Source: Ovis canadensis
Taxonomy: Eukaryota; Chordata; Mammalia; Artiodactyla; Bovidae
Reading direction: 5' to 3'
DNA length: 64,000 nt
Assembly (NCBI RefSeq): GCF_042477335.2
Contig: NC_091245.1
Coordinates: 113,308,501-113,372,500 of the forward strand
Below, piece by piece: positions 1 through 11,550 of the stretch (position 1 is its first letter; each line of letters starts with the position of its first letter). The notes beneath the pieces are model-generated. The model saw nothing but the letters and a program-made list of their open reading frames with translations. It was not told the origin of the DNA and made no database searches. Both the position numbers and the translations under genes were made by a program.

Positions 1-850
1 ATTTCAGGAGCTGCCAATGTTTAGAGTTAGGATTATGGCCCTCAGTACCTGGAAAACAAGCAACTTCTGTTGTGTGTAGCCTCCGTTGTTCTCAGCGATT
101 ACCTGGATAGGGCACAGACTCTGGACCCAGGGCAAAGACTTGGGTGGGAGGTTTTCCCAGCATGCCCATGGTGCTGGCTGCTGGCACATGGGGAGGGACC
201 CTGGCAGGAGGGGACCTCGTGACTTGTTAGAAACTGCTCCCTATCAGATCCATAGGGACTTTCCCGACTGCCGAGTTTCATGTTAGATCTGCAGCCTCCT
301 CTGTATATGGATTCTGAACAAGCTGAGAGGATGGAGGGAGAGTGGGAGACAACAAGCTTTTTCACCTGCAGTGTGTCCACAGTAAAAGAATAGGCAGAAC
401 AATTGTACACTGCTCCTCTAAGGTGAGTTCTTCAAAAGAGACTGGGGCCTAATTAAGAGCTTATGTATAAAGAGCTAGAAGAGGCACCACTTCCAAAGCA
501 GGGAGGGCTGAGAATTAAATCAGAGTGGCCTCTAGAACATTAGAGGTATTTGGGATTGATCTGAGGACTCGTGCACCAGAGATGGATTCATGAGAGTGTG
601 CCCATGAAGTCACACAGGCTCTGTGCTCAGAGGGATCTTGGGCTTGTTTTCATGCTCTGCTATTTCTACTGGCTTGAAATTCTTAATGATGTTTGAAAAA
701 GGGGCTCTGCATTTTCGTTTTTCAGTGGGCCCTGCAAATTATGTACCTGGTCCTGTATGGAGCCAAGATGAAGGACTTCTAAGTAATAAGTTTAAGAATC
801 AGAAGTAGGAGCCTTCACTGTGGTTGTCTAGTACTCCATAAATATTGAAG
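1..850. other. Intergenic DNA, no gene recognised
   Basis: Far-upstream flank of PCP4L1. I see no young SINE, no LINE core and no convincing exon here; the short open frames on both strands have no family-like features. Confidence 0.5.
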
Positions 851-1747
851 AATATTTTTGCAAGTATAAAAAATGTACATGTGTTCAGGTGGCCAAGAGG
901 CACTTGAAAAGATGCTCAACATCATTAATTATTAGAAAAATGCAAATCAAAACTACAGTGAGAAATCACCTCATACCAGTCAGTACGGCCATCATCAAAA
1001 AGTTTACAAGCCATAAGTAATGGAGAGGGTGTGGAGAAAAGGAAACACTCCTACACTGTTGGTGGGAATGTAAATTGGTGCAGTCACTATGGAGAACAGT
1101 AAGAAGATTCCTTAAAAAACTAAAAATAGAGCTACCATATGACCCTGCAATCCCACTCCTGGGTATATGTCCAGAGAAAACTGTGGTTTGAAAGGATACA
1201 TGTACCCCAGTGTTCATTCTAATGCTGTTTACAATAGCCAAGGCATGGAAGCAATTTAAATGTCCACTGACAGATGAATGGATGAAGATGTGGTACAAAT
1301 ATACAATGGGATATTACTCAGCCATTGAAAAGAATGAAATAAAGCCATTTGCAGCGACATGGATGGACCTGAAGATTATCGTACTGAGTAAAGTAAGTCA
1401 GACAAAGACAAATTCATAGGATATTGCCTATATGCAGAACCTAAAAAATGATGCTATTGAACTTGTTTACAAAACAGAAACAGACTCACAGACATAGAAA
1501 ATAAATTTATGGTTACCAAAAGGGAAAGGTGGGTGGGAAATATAAATGGGGAGTTTGGGATTGACATAGATACATGGACTATTTCTAAAATAGAGAACCA
1601 ATAAGTACCTACAGTATAGCACAGAGAAATCTGCTCAATATTCTGTAATAATATAAACGGGAAAAGAATTTGAAAAAGACTGATATATGCATAACTGAAC
1701 CACTTTGCTGTACACCTGAAACCAATACAATATTGTAAATCAACTAC
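851..1747 (+). mobile_element. L1 LINE 3' part, broken
   Basis: End of L1 ORF2 plus the 3' UTR in sense orientation. Typical L1 phrases can be read, such as the section on a vigorous 'gtggagaaaagga' block, 'ttggtgggaatgtaaa' and 'attactcagccatt'. Stops and frameshifts break the reading frame, so it is a dead copy. The 3' end is interrupted by a Bov-tA at 1748 and resumes near 1972. Confidence 0.85.
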
Positions 1748-1961
1748 TGTTGCTGTTATTGTTTAGTTGGTAAGTCACGTCTGATGTTTTGCAACCCCAT
1801 GGAGTATAACCCACCAGACTCCTCTGTCCATGGGATTTCCCAGGCAAGAGTACTGGAGTGGGTTGCCATTTCCCTCTCTAGGTGATCTTCTTGACACAGG
1901 GATCTAATGTCTCCTGCATTGGCAGGAGGATTCTTTACCGCTAAACCACCAGGGAAACCCG
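1748..1961 (-). mobile_element. Bov-tA SINE
   Basis: tRNA-headed Bov-A SINE in reverse orientation, ending in the 'ccaccagggaaa' box. It is flanked by an imperfect duplication, AATCAACTAC at 1738-1747 and AATCAACCAC at 1962-1971, so it inserted into the 3' end of the preceding L1. Confidence 0.9.
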
Positions 1962-1971
1962 AATCAACCAC

Positions 1972-2599
1972 ACTTGATTAAAATAAAAATAGCAAATAAA
2001 AAAGTAAGAATTCTGAAAAGAAAAAGTGTGTATACAACACTCTCTCTGAAATTTATGAATGGAAAAAAATAATTTCAAAATTAAATAAATTTTAAAAAGA
2101 AAAAAAAGCTATGTAGATATGTTGGAGATGGGTAACACGTTGGATAAATCTATGCTGGATAAATCTAATCATGCAAACACTGCAGTAAGGTACAAATCTC
2201 AGTCTCTCACCTTGAAAGTTCTTTCTTGGTGCGCATCTCCATGGGTGTTTGTTGTTCCTGCACTTATATAGTCTCCTCCCACTAGAATACAGCATTTTTT
2301 CTTTTTGTCATATTGTTCGTTTCTTCAGTTAAGGACTAAATTATAACTAATGTTTCTCTGACAATGAGTTAAAAACCAAATGCAGGCTAGAACCATAAAA
2401 ATACACTTAGAAGAGACTGGGTCAGAAAGACCTTTGTTTAGGTCCTCTTCATCTCAAGTAGGTGAAACATCCAATGATGTCTAACTTACTGCATTTTGAA
2501 GTCAGTTGAGTTCCAGAGAGCACAGACTTGGATCTGGTCCTTGCATATTTATGTGTGTGCGTCTGTTGTTGTCTTTGCTTGAGTGGGACTCTTGTGAGA
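1972..2599. other. A-rich L1 tail and unassigned DNA
   Basis: The first ~130 bases are the A-rich end of the interrupted L1. The rest is unassigned; no exon signals stood out. Confidence 0.4.
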
Positions 2600-2666
2600 A
2601 TTTACACTAACTCATTCAGTCAACAAATACTGAGAACCTCCTATATACTAGACACTAGGGATAAAA

Positions 2667-2928
2667 GCAATGGCAACCCACTCCAGTACTCTTGCCTGGA
2701 AAATCCCATGGACGGAGGAGCCTGGTAGGCTGCAATCCATGGGGTCGCGAAGAGTCGGGCATGACTGAGTGACTTCACTTTCACTTTTCACTTTCATGCA
2801 CTGGAGAAGGAAATGGCAACCCACTTCAGTGTTCTTGCCTGGAGAATCCCAGGGACGGCAGAGCCTGGTGGGCTGCCATCTATGGGGTCACACAGAGTCG
2901 GACGTGACTGAAGTGACTTAGCAGCAGC
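2667..2928 (+). mobile_element. BOV-A2 SINE
   Basis: Two Bov-A monomers joined by the 'cactttcacttttcactttcatgcactggaga' type linker. Perfect 10-bp target duplication AGGGATAAAA at 2657-2666 and 2929-2938, within the L2. Confidence 0.95.
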
Positions 2929-3032
2929 AGGGATAAAAATGATGAATAAGAGGTCAAGGGAAAAAAAGATGAATAAGATGCTCTCCTGTCCTTGTGGAGT
3001 TTAAACACATAGATATAAGGAAATATAACCAG

Positions 3033-3150
3033 AGACTTTCTGGGCAATCCAGTAGTTAAGACTCCATGCTTTCAATTCAGGGGGCGCAGGTCTGATCCCT
3101 GGCTGGGGAACTAAGATCCCACTGGGTGGTGAGGCACCAAAAAAAATAAA
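3033..3150 (+). mobile_element. CHR-type tRNA-derived SINE
   Basis: Recognised from the 'gtagttaagactcc' and 'tgatccctggctggggaactaagatccc' blocks. GAAATATAACCA before and GAAATATAATCA after it look like the diverged target duplication. Confidence 0.8.
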
Positions 3151-4149
3151 AGAAATATAATCAAATCACTGATGATGCTATGTACAGAGCTTTATGGAAC
3201 CACAGAAGAGGGACATTAATCCTGCTTTGGCAAAGAGGTGTTGAGGAGGAGGCAGGAAAGGCTTTCTGAAGGAATGACAATTGAGTTGATTTTTAAAGGA
3301 TAATGAGAAGTTAGCCAGATAAAAAATAAAAGGTAGTTCAGTTAGAGGGTGCAACCTGACAAATTGGAGAAGCTAGATACAATAAAGTAGGTATGGTAGA
3401 ACCACCAACAGGCTTTTCTTGCTGGAGCATAACATCTCAGGCTGGAGTGGGAAGAGAGAAGTCTAGAGAGATGGGATATGAGGCTGGGATGTAGGCAGTG
3501 CTGGTTCATGGGAGACCTTGTGTGCTGGAGATAGCAGCTTAAGTCCATCAGGAAGCTTTTAAAGGGTAAAATGGGAGATTACATGGTCAGATCTGTTGTG
3601 GATATCTAACTGCAGACTGTCTGGAAGATGGATCCGGGCAGGACTGGAGGCAAAGAAACCAGCTGGAACTCTTGCCATAAAGTAGATGCAGGGTTGATAA
3701 GCCTGATCTAGGATAGTGGGAGGATATAGTGGAGGAGAGGGTTTTGAAAAATACACTGGAGGTGAAGTACTTGGAACTTGGTGATTACTAGCAGGTCTGG
3801 GTTGAGAAAGAGGAAGAGGAGTTAAAGATGACTCCAGGTTCCTAGCATGGGAGATTGGGAGAACGCTGGCACCACCAGCTGGAGCAGAGACTACAGGAGT
3901 GTAGGGCCCTCCATGCTTGGGCCCATAGCCGCTTTCACAGTTGCCATTTCCTTTAGCTTTCAGTTATTAGGTACCCACTCTGTGGTGAGGAACTAAGGGA
4001 AGGAGAAAAGAGAGGGTTCCTGTTATCAAGGAATTTACTGTCTGACTATGGAGACTGCATAAATAAATGGAACTCCTAGCTCTTACAAGGAAATGTATAA
4101 TCCAACTCTAACTTGTGTGGTAAAGATCACGTTTCATATTATAGGTATT

Positions 4150-4310
4150 GCTTCATTAATTTATTCTTATTATGAGCGATGTACTGTGTAAGAATCCTTA
4201 CTAATATTTACCCTAAAAGATAGGTAATATCACCCCTTTAAAGATGAGGAAACTGAGGCCAGAGAGTGTAAATAACTTGTGCAAGGACTACTATACCCAA
4301 GAGTTTATTA
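4150..4310 (-). repeat. MIR SINE
   Basis: Complement of the MIR core ('aaagatgaggaaactgaggcc'). The stretch between 3881 and this element is unassigned. Confidence 0.6.
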
Positions 4311-4429
4311 GATGACTTTACTTGGATGTCACACAGGCATCTCAAAGTCAGTATGTCTAAAATGGAGCTTTATGACACCTAAAGTACAAGCAACATAATA
4401 AAAAAACACAAGTATTAATAGTACAGTTT

Positions 4430-4655
4430 GTGTTTCCCGGGTGGCATTGGTGATAAAGAACCCGCTTGCCAATGCAGATGTAAGAGATGTGAAAGACTCA
4501 GGCTCGATCTCTGTTTGGAAGATCCCCTGGAGTAGGAAAAGGCAACCCTCTCCAGTAATCTTGCCTGGAAAATTCCATGGACAGAGGAGACTAGGGGGTC
4601 ACAGTCAATGGGCCGCAAAGTGTAGGACATAACTGAGTGACTGTGCACGCACAGT
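4430..4655 (+). mobile_element. Bov-tA SINE, diverged
   Basis: tRNA-like head ('ggtggcattggtgataaagaac') followed by one Bov-A monomer ending 'aactgagtgactgtgcacgc'. More diverged than its neighbours. Confidence 0.85.
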
Positions 4656-5026
4656 ACAATGTACAATGTGTACGTCAGACAAAAAAGCTTCTGGACAGAA
4701 AAAGAAATGAACAGCAAAATGACAAGGCCACTTATGAATGGGAGAGAACATTCGTGAGCTACATATCTGGTAAGAGGTTACTATCGAAAATAAGAGGTTA
4801 TTGTCGAAAATATCATGCAACTCAATAGCAAAACCCCCAAATAATCCAATTTTAAAATGAGCAAAGGACCCGAATAGACAGTTTTCCAAAGGAGATATTC
4901 AAATGGCCAACAAGTACATGAAAAGGTGCTTACCATCATTAATTTTTATGGAAATACAAATCAAAACCACAACTGAGATGTCATCTCACAGCTGTTAGAG
5001 TGACTATCATGAAAAGGCAAGAAATA

Positions 5027-5115
5027 TAAAAATTGTGGACTACTATGCTGTACACCTGAAACATATTGTTCATCAACTATACCTCAATCAAAAAAAATCT
5101 AAAAATTAAAAAAAA
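5027..5115 (+). mobile_element. Severely 5'-truncated L1 tail
   Basis: About 90 bp of L1 3' end ('gctgtacacctgaaac' to a poly-A stretch). AGGCAAGAAATA at 5015-5026 and AGACAAGAAATA at 5116-5127 are the target duplication, so this is a separate insertion in the older L1. Confidence 0.75.
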
Positions 5116-5707
5116 AGACAAGAAATAACAATTGGTGGTAAGGATGTGGAGGAAAGGGAGAGCTTGTGTACTATTGGTGGGAATGTAAATTGGTGCAACC
5201 ACTGTGGAAAAAAGGATGGCAGTTCCTCAAAAAATTAAAAATAGAACTACCATGTGATCCAACAATTCCACATTTAGGGGCATATCTGAAGGGAACAAAA
5301 TCACAAAGAGATATCTGTATCTCCATGATCATTGCAGCCAAATAGGTAACAGCCAAGACATGGAAACAACCTAACTGGCCATCAATAGACACACGGATAA
5401 AGGAGATGTAATATATATGTTATATACATATACAATATTATATATGTATCATATTATGTCCATTTAAGATATGTTATATATTTAATTCAGTCATTAAAAA
5501 AAAGGAAATTTTACCATTTGTGACAACGTGGATGGACCTTGAGGGAATTATGCTAACAGAATCAGAAAAAGACAAATACTGTATGATCTCACTTATATGT
5601 GGAATCTAAAAAAACTCAAACTCATAGAAATAGAGATCAGATTTTTGGTTGGCAGAGGTAGGGGGAAAGGGTCTTTGGGTGAAGCTGGTCAGAAGGCACA
5701 AATTCCT

Positions 5708-5972
5708 GCTGCTGCTGCTAAGTTGCTTCAGTTGTATCTGATTCTGTGCGACCCCATAAACGGCACCCCACCAGGCTCCCCCGTCCCTGGGATTCTCCAG
5801 GCAAGAACACTGGAATGGGTTGCCATTTCCTTCTCCAATGCATGAAAGTGAAAAGTGAAAGTGAAGCCACTCAGTCGTGTCCGACTCTTCGCGACTCCAT
5901 GGACTGCAGCCTACCAGGCTCCTCCGTCCATGGGATTTTCCAGGCAAGAGTGGGGTACCATTGCCTTCTCTG
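5708..5972 (-). mobile_element. BOV-A2 SINE
   Basis: Full two-monomer element in reverse orientation, starting with the gct repeat and carrying the 'gaaagtgaaaagtgaaagtg' linker. Perfect duplication CAAATTCCT at 5699-5707 and 5973-5981. Confidence 0.95.
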
Positions 5973-6304
5973 CAAATTCCTAGTTATAACCTAAATAAAT
6001 TCTGAGGTTGTAATACACAACATGGTGACTATAGTTAACAAAACTATATTGTATATTTGAAGATTCTAAGAGAACAGATCTTAAAAGTTCTCATTACAAG
6101 GAAAAAAGTTATAATTATGTGATGAATCATTTTTTCAATATGTACATATCAAATCATTATGCTGTTCACCTTAAACTTATACAATGTTATATGTCAATTG
6201 TAGCTCAATAAAAATGAAAAAAATAAAACCAAAAAACAAAAAAGAAATCATTGTCAACTCCCCACAAACTAACATCTCCTATATAACCTAACTTGGTGAC
6301 TATC

Positions 6305-7140
6305 CCAACCTGCAAAAGTACAAAGAGCATGGAGTTTGGAGTCATACAGACCTAAGTTCAAATTTTGACTCTGGTTCTTACTTGTTGAATTTCTTTCTTT
6401 CTCTCCCTCTCTCTCTTTTTTTTTTTTTTTTTTGCTCCTTTCCTAAATATTTGATGTGACTGAGACCCAGTTCCATGAGAGTCAAATATCATCAGGCTGG
6501 GCCATTCCCAGACTGGGGAAGGGAGGCTGATGTCCTCTTTCTAGATCAGTATCGATTAGGGAGGAGTTCAGGCTAGAGGAGAGATTCTCTGGCTGAGGGC
6601 TGCCTGTCACCTGGGCAAAGGAATTGCCCTGGCCGTTTTTTTCCCCCCAACTGAGGAATGAACCCTCACCCTTGGAAGTGAAAGCATGGAGCTCTAACCA
6701 CTGGACTCTCCAGGAATTCCCTGGCCCTGAGCCTTCTTTTTCTTGGAGGAATTCACCTTGCCGTTCTTTGAGATGGAGCAGCTTTAGGAACACACCTCTC
6801 TGACTGTGCTCTTCTGTGTGCAGAAATGCTCCCCCAGCTCCAGGGTCTCTCCCTTTGAGCAAGCTAAGACTGGGAGGTGCTGCAGAATGCCCATGGAGCC
6901 ACAGTGGACAGGCTTTCGGGGTTAACTCATGTCCTTGCCCTCTTCCATCATGCTTGTCCCAGCCCAGTTCTGAAAAACATCTGTGTTGGTTGTAGCCTGG
7001 TAGGTTAAACTCTCTGAACTTCATTATTCTTATTTGGAAAAAGGGGTTAGTGATACCCAGTAGCTGAGTTTGTTGTGAAGGTTAAACAAATTAATATATG
7101 TAAACTTCCTTACACAGTGCTTGAATCATGGAAGGAAGTG
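6305..7140 (+). repeat. MIR SINE split by ~580 bp of other DNA
   Basis: MIR-like head at about 6305-6395 ('gagtttggagtcatacagacc') and tail at about 6985-7140. The intervening block contains a CT/poly-T tract (6390-6434), unassigned sequence and a CHR fragment. Confidence 0.5.
6636..6722 (-). mobile_element. CHR-type SINE fragment
   Basis: Reverse fragment ending 'accactggactctccaggaattccc', the complement of the CHR head. It lies inside a 180-codon minus-strand open frame, which is therefore not a gene. Confidence 0.7.
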
Positions 7141-7189
7141 AATACATATTCATTCTCCTGCCCTCTTTGTTTCCTTCCTCTCCACTGCC

Positions 7190-7640
7190 ACCCTCTCCAT
7201 GATATTGAGCCAGAAGCCAAGGAGTCACCTAGCCCCTTTTCTCTCCCTCCTTAAAAATAATCAGATGCCTGCTCTGTCATTCCTGTCTCCTGGCCTCTAC
7301 ATGCCCTCTGCCTCTTAGCTGAATTCAGGCCCTCATCATTTTCCACTTATCAATGGATGTAGTGGAATTAAATTATTAAATTAAATGATTCTGTCTATGA
7401 CCAGCTTCATCTCTTTCCAACCCATTTTCCATGCTGTTGCTATTTCTAAAATGCAAATTTGATCTCGTCTCTCTCCTGCTTAAAATTCTTCATTTGCTTC
7501 TCATCACCTTTAGGATAAAATCCAATCTCTTTAGCATGTCACACAAAGTTCTTTATGATCTGGCCCCTATTTATCACTCTGCCCTCATCTGTCCAAACCC
7601 ATTTACCTCTCCTGACCTAATGTCTGTATTTTTGCTATAG
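7190..7640 (+). repeat. L2 LINE fragment
   Basis: Matches L2 internal sequence ('tgatctcgtctctctcctgcttaaaattcttc', 'tttatgatctggcccct'). Old and non-coding. The DNA from 7641 to 7964 is unassigned. Confidence 0.6.
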
Positions 7641-7977
7641 ATGTATTTTTGCTTAAGCATTTAGCTCCCTGAGGAAGCTATGCTCACACACCTCTGAATA
7701 TCTGCCCTCATTATTCTGTCTGGTTGGAATTGCCACACACACCCCACTTCCAAACCGTCCCCCTGACACTCCCCACCTGGTCCTCCTGATCTTTTTTGCT
7801 CTTTGGGTCTGAGTCCAGCAGATCACTTCTGATAGCCTGTGGGTTAGAGCCACACATCTGCACACACATTGTCACAGCACTCACCACATCGCAGAGCAAC
7901 TGTCACTTTCTTTCTGACTCTGTCAGTCAGTTGTGAGTTGTTGAAGTCCAGGGTACATCTTTTATTTTTGGATCCTT

Positions 7978-8946
7978 CAGTTCAGTTCAGTCGCTCAGTC
8001 GTGTCTGACTATTTGCGACCCCATGAACCGCAGCACGCCAGGCCTCCCTGTCCTTCACCAGTTCCCAGAGTCTACCCAAACCCATGTCCATTGAGTTGGT
8101 GATGCCATCCAACCATCTGATCCTCTGTCGTCCCCTTCTCCTCCTGCCCTCAAGCTTTCCCAGCATCAGGGTCTTTTCAAATGATTCAGCTCTCCTCATT
8201 AAGTGGCCAAAGTATTGGAGTTTCTGCTTCAACATCAGTCCCTCCAATGAACACCCAGGATTGATCTCCTTTAGGATGGACTGGTTGGATCTCCTTGCAG
8301 TCCAAGGGACTCTCAAGAGTCTTCTCCAACACCACAATTCAAAAGCATCAGTTCTTCTACGCTCAGCTTTCTTTATAGTCCAACTCTCACGTCCATACAC
8401 GACCACTGGAAAAACCATAGCCTTGACTAGACAGATCTTTGTTGGCAAAGTAATGTCTCTGCTTTTTAATATGCTGTTGGTCATATTACACAGGTTAGTC
8501 ATAACTTTCCTTCCAAGGAGCAAGTGTCTTTTAATTTCATGGCTGCAATCACCATCCACAGTGATTTTGGAGCCCAGAAAAATAAAGTCAGCCACTGTTT
8601 CCACTGTTTCCCCATTTATTTGTCATGAAGTGATGGGACCAGATGCCATGATCTTAGTTTTCTGAATGTTGAGCTTTAAGCCAACTTCTTCACTCTCTTC
8701 CTTCACTTTTATCAATAGGCTTTTTAGTTCCTCATCTGCATATCTGAGGTTACTGATATTTCTCCCAGCAATCTTGATTCCAGCTTGTGATTTTTCCAGC
8801 TCAGTGTTTCTCATGATACACTCTGCATATAAATTAAATAAGCAGGGTGACAATATACAGCCTTGACATACTCCTTTTCCTATTTGGAACCAGTCTGTTG
8901 TTCCATGTCCAGTTCTAACTGTTGCTTCCTGACCTGCATACAGGGT
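7978..8946 (-). mobile_element. BovB LINE, 5'-truncated
   Basis: About 970 bp of the 3' half of BovB in reverse. The minus strand still codes pieces of the reverse transcriptase (e.g. 'GVCQGCILSPCLFNLYAE'), but the catalytic YADD region is deleted: the frame runs RYAD straight into EELKS. Perfect 13-bp target duplication TTTTTGGATCCTT at 7965-7977 and 8947-8959. BovB is a non-LTR family known to have entered ruminants horizontally. Confidence 0.95.
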
Positions 8947-8959
8947 TTTTTGGATCCTT

Positions 8960-9979
8960 AGGGTCTTGTATACTCCAAGCACATATAAAAAAGTTTATGG
9001 AGTGAATAAATGAGCTAGGATATGAATTGAGGTCTGATTCCAAACTCATGCTCATTCTATGTGGTATCATATTATTATTTGTGGATGCATTCATTCATGA
9101 AACAAATACTTAATGGGTTTCTATTTTTTCAGGCATTTTCTAGTAACGTATGTTATATGTCTTCTGGGTACATTCCTGTTTCCCTCTTAACTGCTGTCTC
9201 TCACAGCTGATTATCCTTTGCTGTTCTGAGTTTCTAACAGGATACTCATCAGTCTTTTTGTCTGATTCCTGACTCCTTTCTGACTTCTGAACCATTGCTG
9301 CCTGCTGTTCTTACCTGCCTTGTTTGCATTTGACGTGGTCAACCTCACTCAGGTGGCTATTGAGTCAAATTTCCAGTCTGGGCTTGCTTTATCCCCTTTG
9401 ACCTCCCAAGTTTTGGCACAAAAACTTCTTTGAACAAGAGGGATTCAGGATACCTCCTTTCCTTTATACTGGTAATCTAGTTTTGATCTTCTTTCTCTAA
9501 ATTCATCAAAGATCTGTGACCTGTTGACTTCAATCGACTTTCTCCCAATTAAGCTCCCTATTGCTTTTGACTCCTTGACAATTACATTATCTTCTTTGAA
9601 ATGCCTTTTCTCCCTAGCCTCTATGATATTATGCATTCCTGATTCTCCACCTGTACTTCTAATAGCTCTTTTTTCTTTCTCCTCTATTGGATTCTCATTT
9701 TTCCTAAGGCAATTGGTTATGGAAAACTGAGTTTGTTTTTTTTTTTTCTAAGACTCAATTTAAACTTTCCCACCTTTCTTCTTCTATGCCCTTCCCTAGT
9801 AGGGCATCTAGTCACAAGGCTCAGGTAAAATATGAAAATAGCTCACATTTTAACATCATGGTTTACAGAGTACCTTTACATATCTGATTTCACTTATCCT
9901 CATTCTAGTATGTGAATGTCTCCGCAAATCAACTCCAGTTCTATCCATGGGGTCTTGCTATTCTTAGTAGTTTCTTCTG
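8960..9979. other. Intergenic, weak old-repeat traces only
   Basis: Pyrimidine-rich DNA with a short L2-like trace near 9085-9140. No exon or promoter signal was convincing. Confidence 0.4.
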
Positions 9980-10210
9980 ATGCCTGTTCAGATTATTATT
10001 CTCATTCTATTCCTTTTTCTGGACTCTCACCACACTTGCCCAGATTTCCACCGCAGCACCCATAATAATATTGCACCTTCAAGTTCACATGACCATCTCT
10101 CCCCTTCTAGACTGTCAGTGCTTTGTCCTGTGGGTCTTCTTTTCCTGACACCTAGCATATGTTCTGGCCATAACGTGTGTTTAACAGCCAGTGAATAATT
10201 GAATAAATTA
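9980..10210 (+). repeat. L2 LINE 3' end
   Basis: Pattern of the L2 3' terminus: 'ctagactgtcagtgctttgtcc', then 'gacacctagcatatg', ending in tgaat repeats. 10211-10440 is probably a related old fragment. Confidence 0.6.
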
Positions 10211-10440
10211 TCTTGTTCTGGTCCTGAATTCCAAGAGTCACTTTGAATCCTCTCCTAAATCCTGTCATTGATTCCTTATGCCTTACGTTTCTTGATGTTG
10301 TCCCTTTTCTTCTGTTATTTTTCCTGCAGTCACCCAGACTTTTTCGTTTTGTGCAAATATGACATCCCCATGTTGTCTCCCTGCTCTTGGTCTTCCTCTT
10401 GTCAAATCAATCCTATGTTTACCTTGCAAGAATAATCTAA

Positions 10441-10616
10441 AGGGACTTCCCTGGTGGTCCACTGGCTAAGACTCTGTGCTCTCAATGCAGAGGGCTGGGA
10501 TTTGATCCCTGGTCAGAGAACTAAATCCCACGTGCTGCAACTAAGAGTTGGCAGGCTGCAGCGAAAGATCCTGCATGCCACAACGAAGACCTGGTGCAAC
10601 CAAATATATGTTTTTT
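10441..10616 (+). mobile_element. CHR-type SINE
   Basis: Starts 'gggacttccctggtggtcc' and ends in an A-rich tail. AGAATAATCTAAA before and AGAGTAATATAAAA after it are a likely target duplication. 10617-10999 is unassigned pyrimidine-rich DNA. Confidence 0.9.
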
Positions 10617-10999
10617 AAAAAGAGTAATATAAAAGTGCCATTTGTGTGAGGAGCAGGTTTAAACTCCTTATTCTGATATTCAAGACCTTCACACATCTCC
10701 TGAAACTTCCCCATCATATACCTCAGTCTTCTTTCACAATTTTTTTTCTTTTCAGCACCCAGATGCCAGATCCACACCTTTTCCTCTTTCTGCCTTCCTT
10801 CCCCCATTTGTCTAAATTTCACCCTTCTTTTATCCAACACAAATCCTATTTTCTTCAGGAATCTTTTGAGTCTTTCAGTCCTACACAATGTCATTCTTCT
10901 TAGACCGATTACTATTTACTTCTATATAACTTACTGTTGTAGCATACTTGAGCATTTAATCATCTGTGGTAGGGATCATATCCCATTTAATCATCTATA

Positions 11000-11205
11000 G
11001 AGCTTCCCTGGTGGCTCAGATGGTAAAGAATCTGCCTGCAATGCGGGAGACTCAGGTTCTATCCCTGGGTTGGGAAGATTCCCTGGAGGAGGAAATAGCA
11101 ACCCACTGCAGTACTCTTGCTGGAGAATTCCATGGACAAAGGAGCCTGGCAGGCTACAGTCCACAGGGTCGCAAAGAGTCGGACACGACTGAAGCGATTT
11201 GACAG
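11000..11205 (+). mobile_element. Bov-tA SINE
   Basis: 'gcttccctggtggctcagatgg' head, one Bov-A monomer, ending 'gacacgactgaagcga'. Confidence 0.95.
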
Positions 11206-11224
11206 AGCGTGGCACATGGTAGGT

Positions 11225-11550
11225 ATCAGCAATTGATGACCTGTCAGCCAAATCTGGTATACTGTCTGTTTTTGCAGAGTCTGTGAGCTAAGAATGGTTT
11301 TTACATTAAAAATGTAAAAGAAGAAAAAGACTATTTCACTCATAGCACATGAAAATTATATGAAATTCACACATTAGTGTCCACAAATAAAGTTTTATGA
11401 TAATACAGTCACATCTATTTTGTTTACATATTGTCTATGACTTCTCTCAAGCTATAATGAGAGACTCGAGTAATTTGACTATAGGTCCTGCAGAGCCTAA
11501 ATTATTTACTTTCTGGCTGTTACAGAAAAAGCTTGTTAATCTATGATCTA
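11225..11550. mobile_element. hAT-type DNA transposon fossil
   Basis: Non-autonomous hAT sequence: 'gagctaagaatggtttttacatt', 'aaataaagttttat', 'attgtctatgac' and 'ttacagaaaaagc'. The same family lies in opposite orientation at 23062-23300. I cannot assign the exact subfamily. Confidence 0.6.

Larger units (their letters stand above)
2600..3880 (-). repeat. L2 LINE, long ancient copy
   Basis: Reverse-oriented L2: it opens with the complement of the L2 3' end ('caacaaatactgagaacctcctatata') and continues through internal L2 sequence to the 'gatgactccaggttcctagc' region. It is interrupted by a BOV-A2 at 2667 and a CHR SINE at 3033. The copy is old and has no intact frame. Confidence 0.7.
4680..6245 (+). 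mobile_element. L1 LINE 3' part with two internal insertions
   Basis: L1 ORF2 end and 3' UTR in sense orientation ('aaggagatattcaaatggccaac', 'ttggtgggaatgtaaattgg'), ending in an A-rich tail near 6245. A short 5'-truncated L1 at 5027 and a BOV-A2 at 5708 have landed in it. An AT-rich (tatata) patch lies at 5409-5480. Confidence 0.85.

Noticed and set aside
966-1298. Open frames at 966-1298 (minus) and 1210-1419 (plus)
   Set aside because: Both fall within a broken L1; one is antisense to ORF2.
6482-7024. 180-codon minus-strand open frame
   Set aside because: It runs through a reverse CHR SINE fragment and between two halves of a MIR; no domain or splice context.
7987-8604. 205-codon minus-strand frame as a host gene
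   Set aside because: It is the C-terminal coding part of a truncated BovB retrotransposon.
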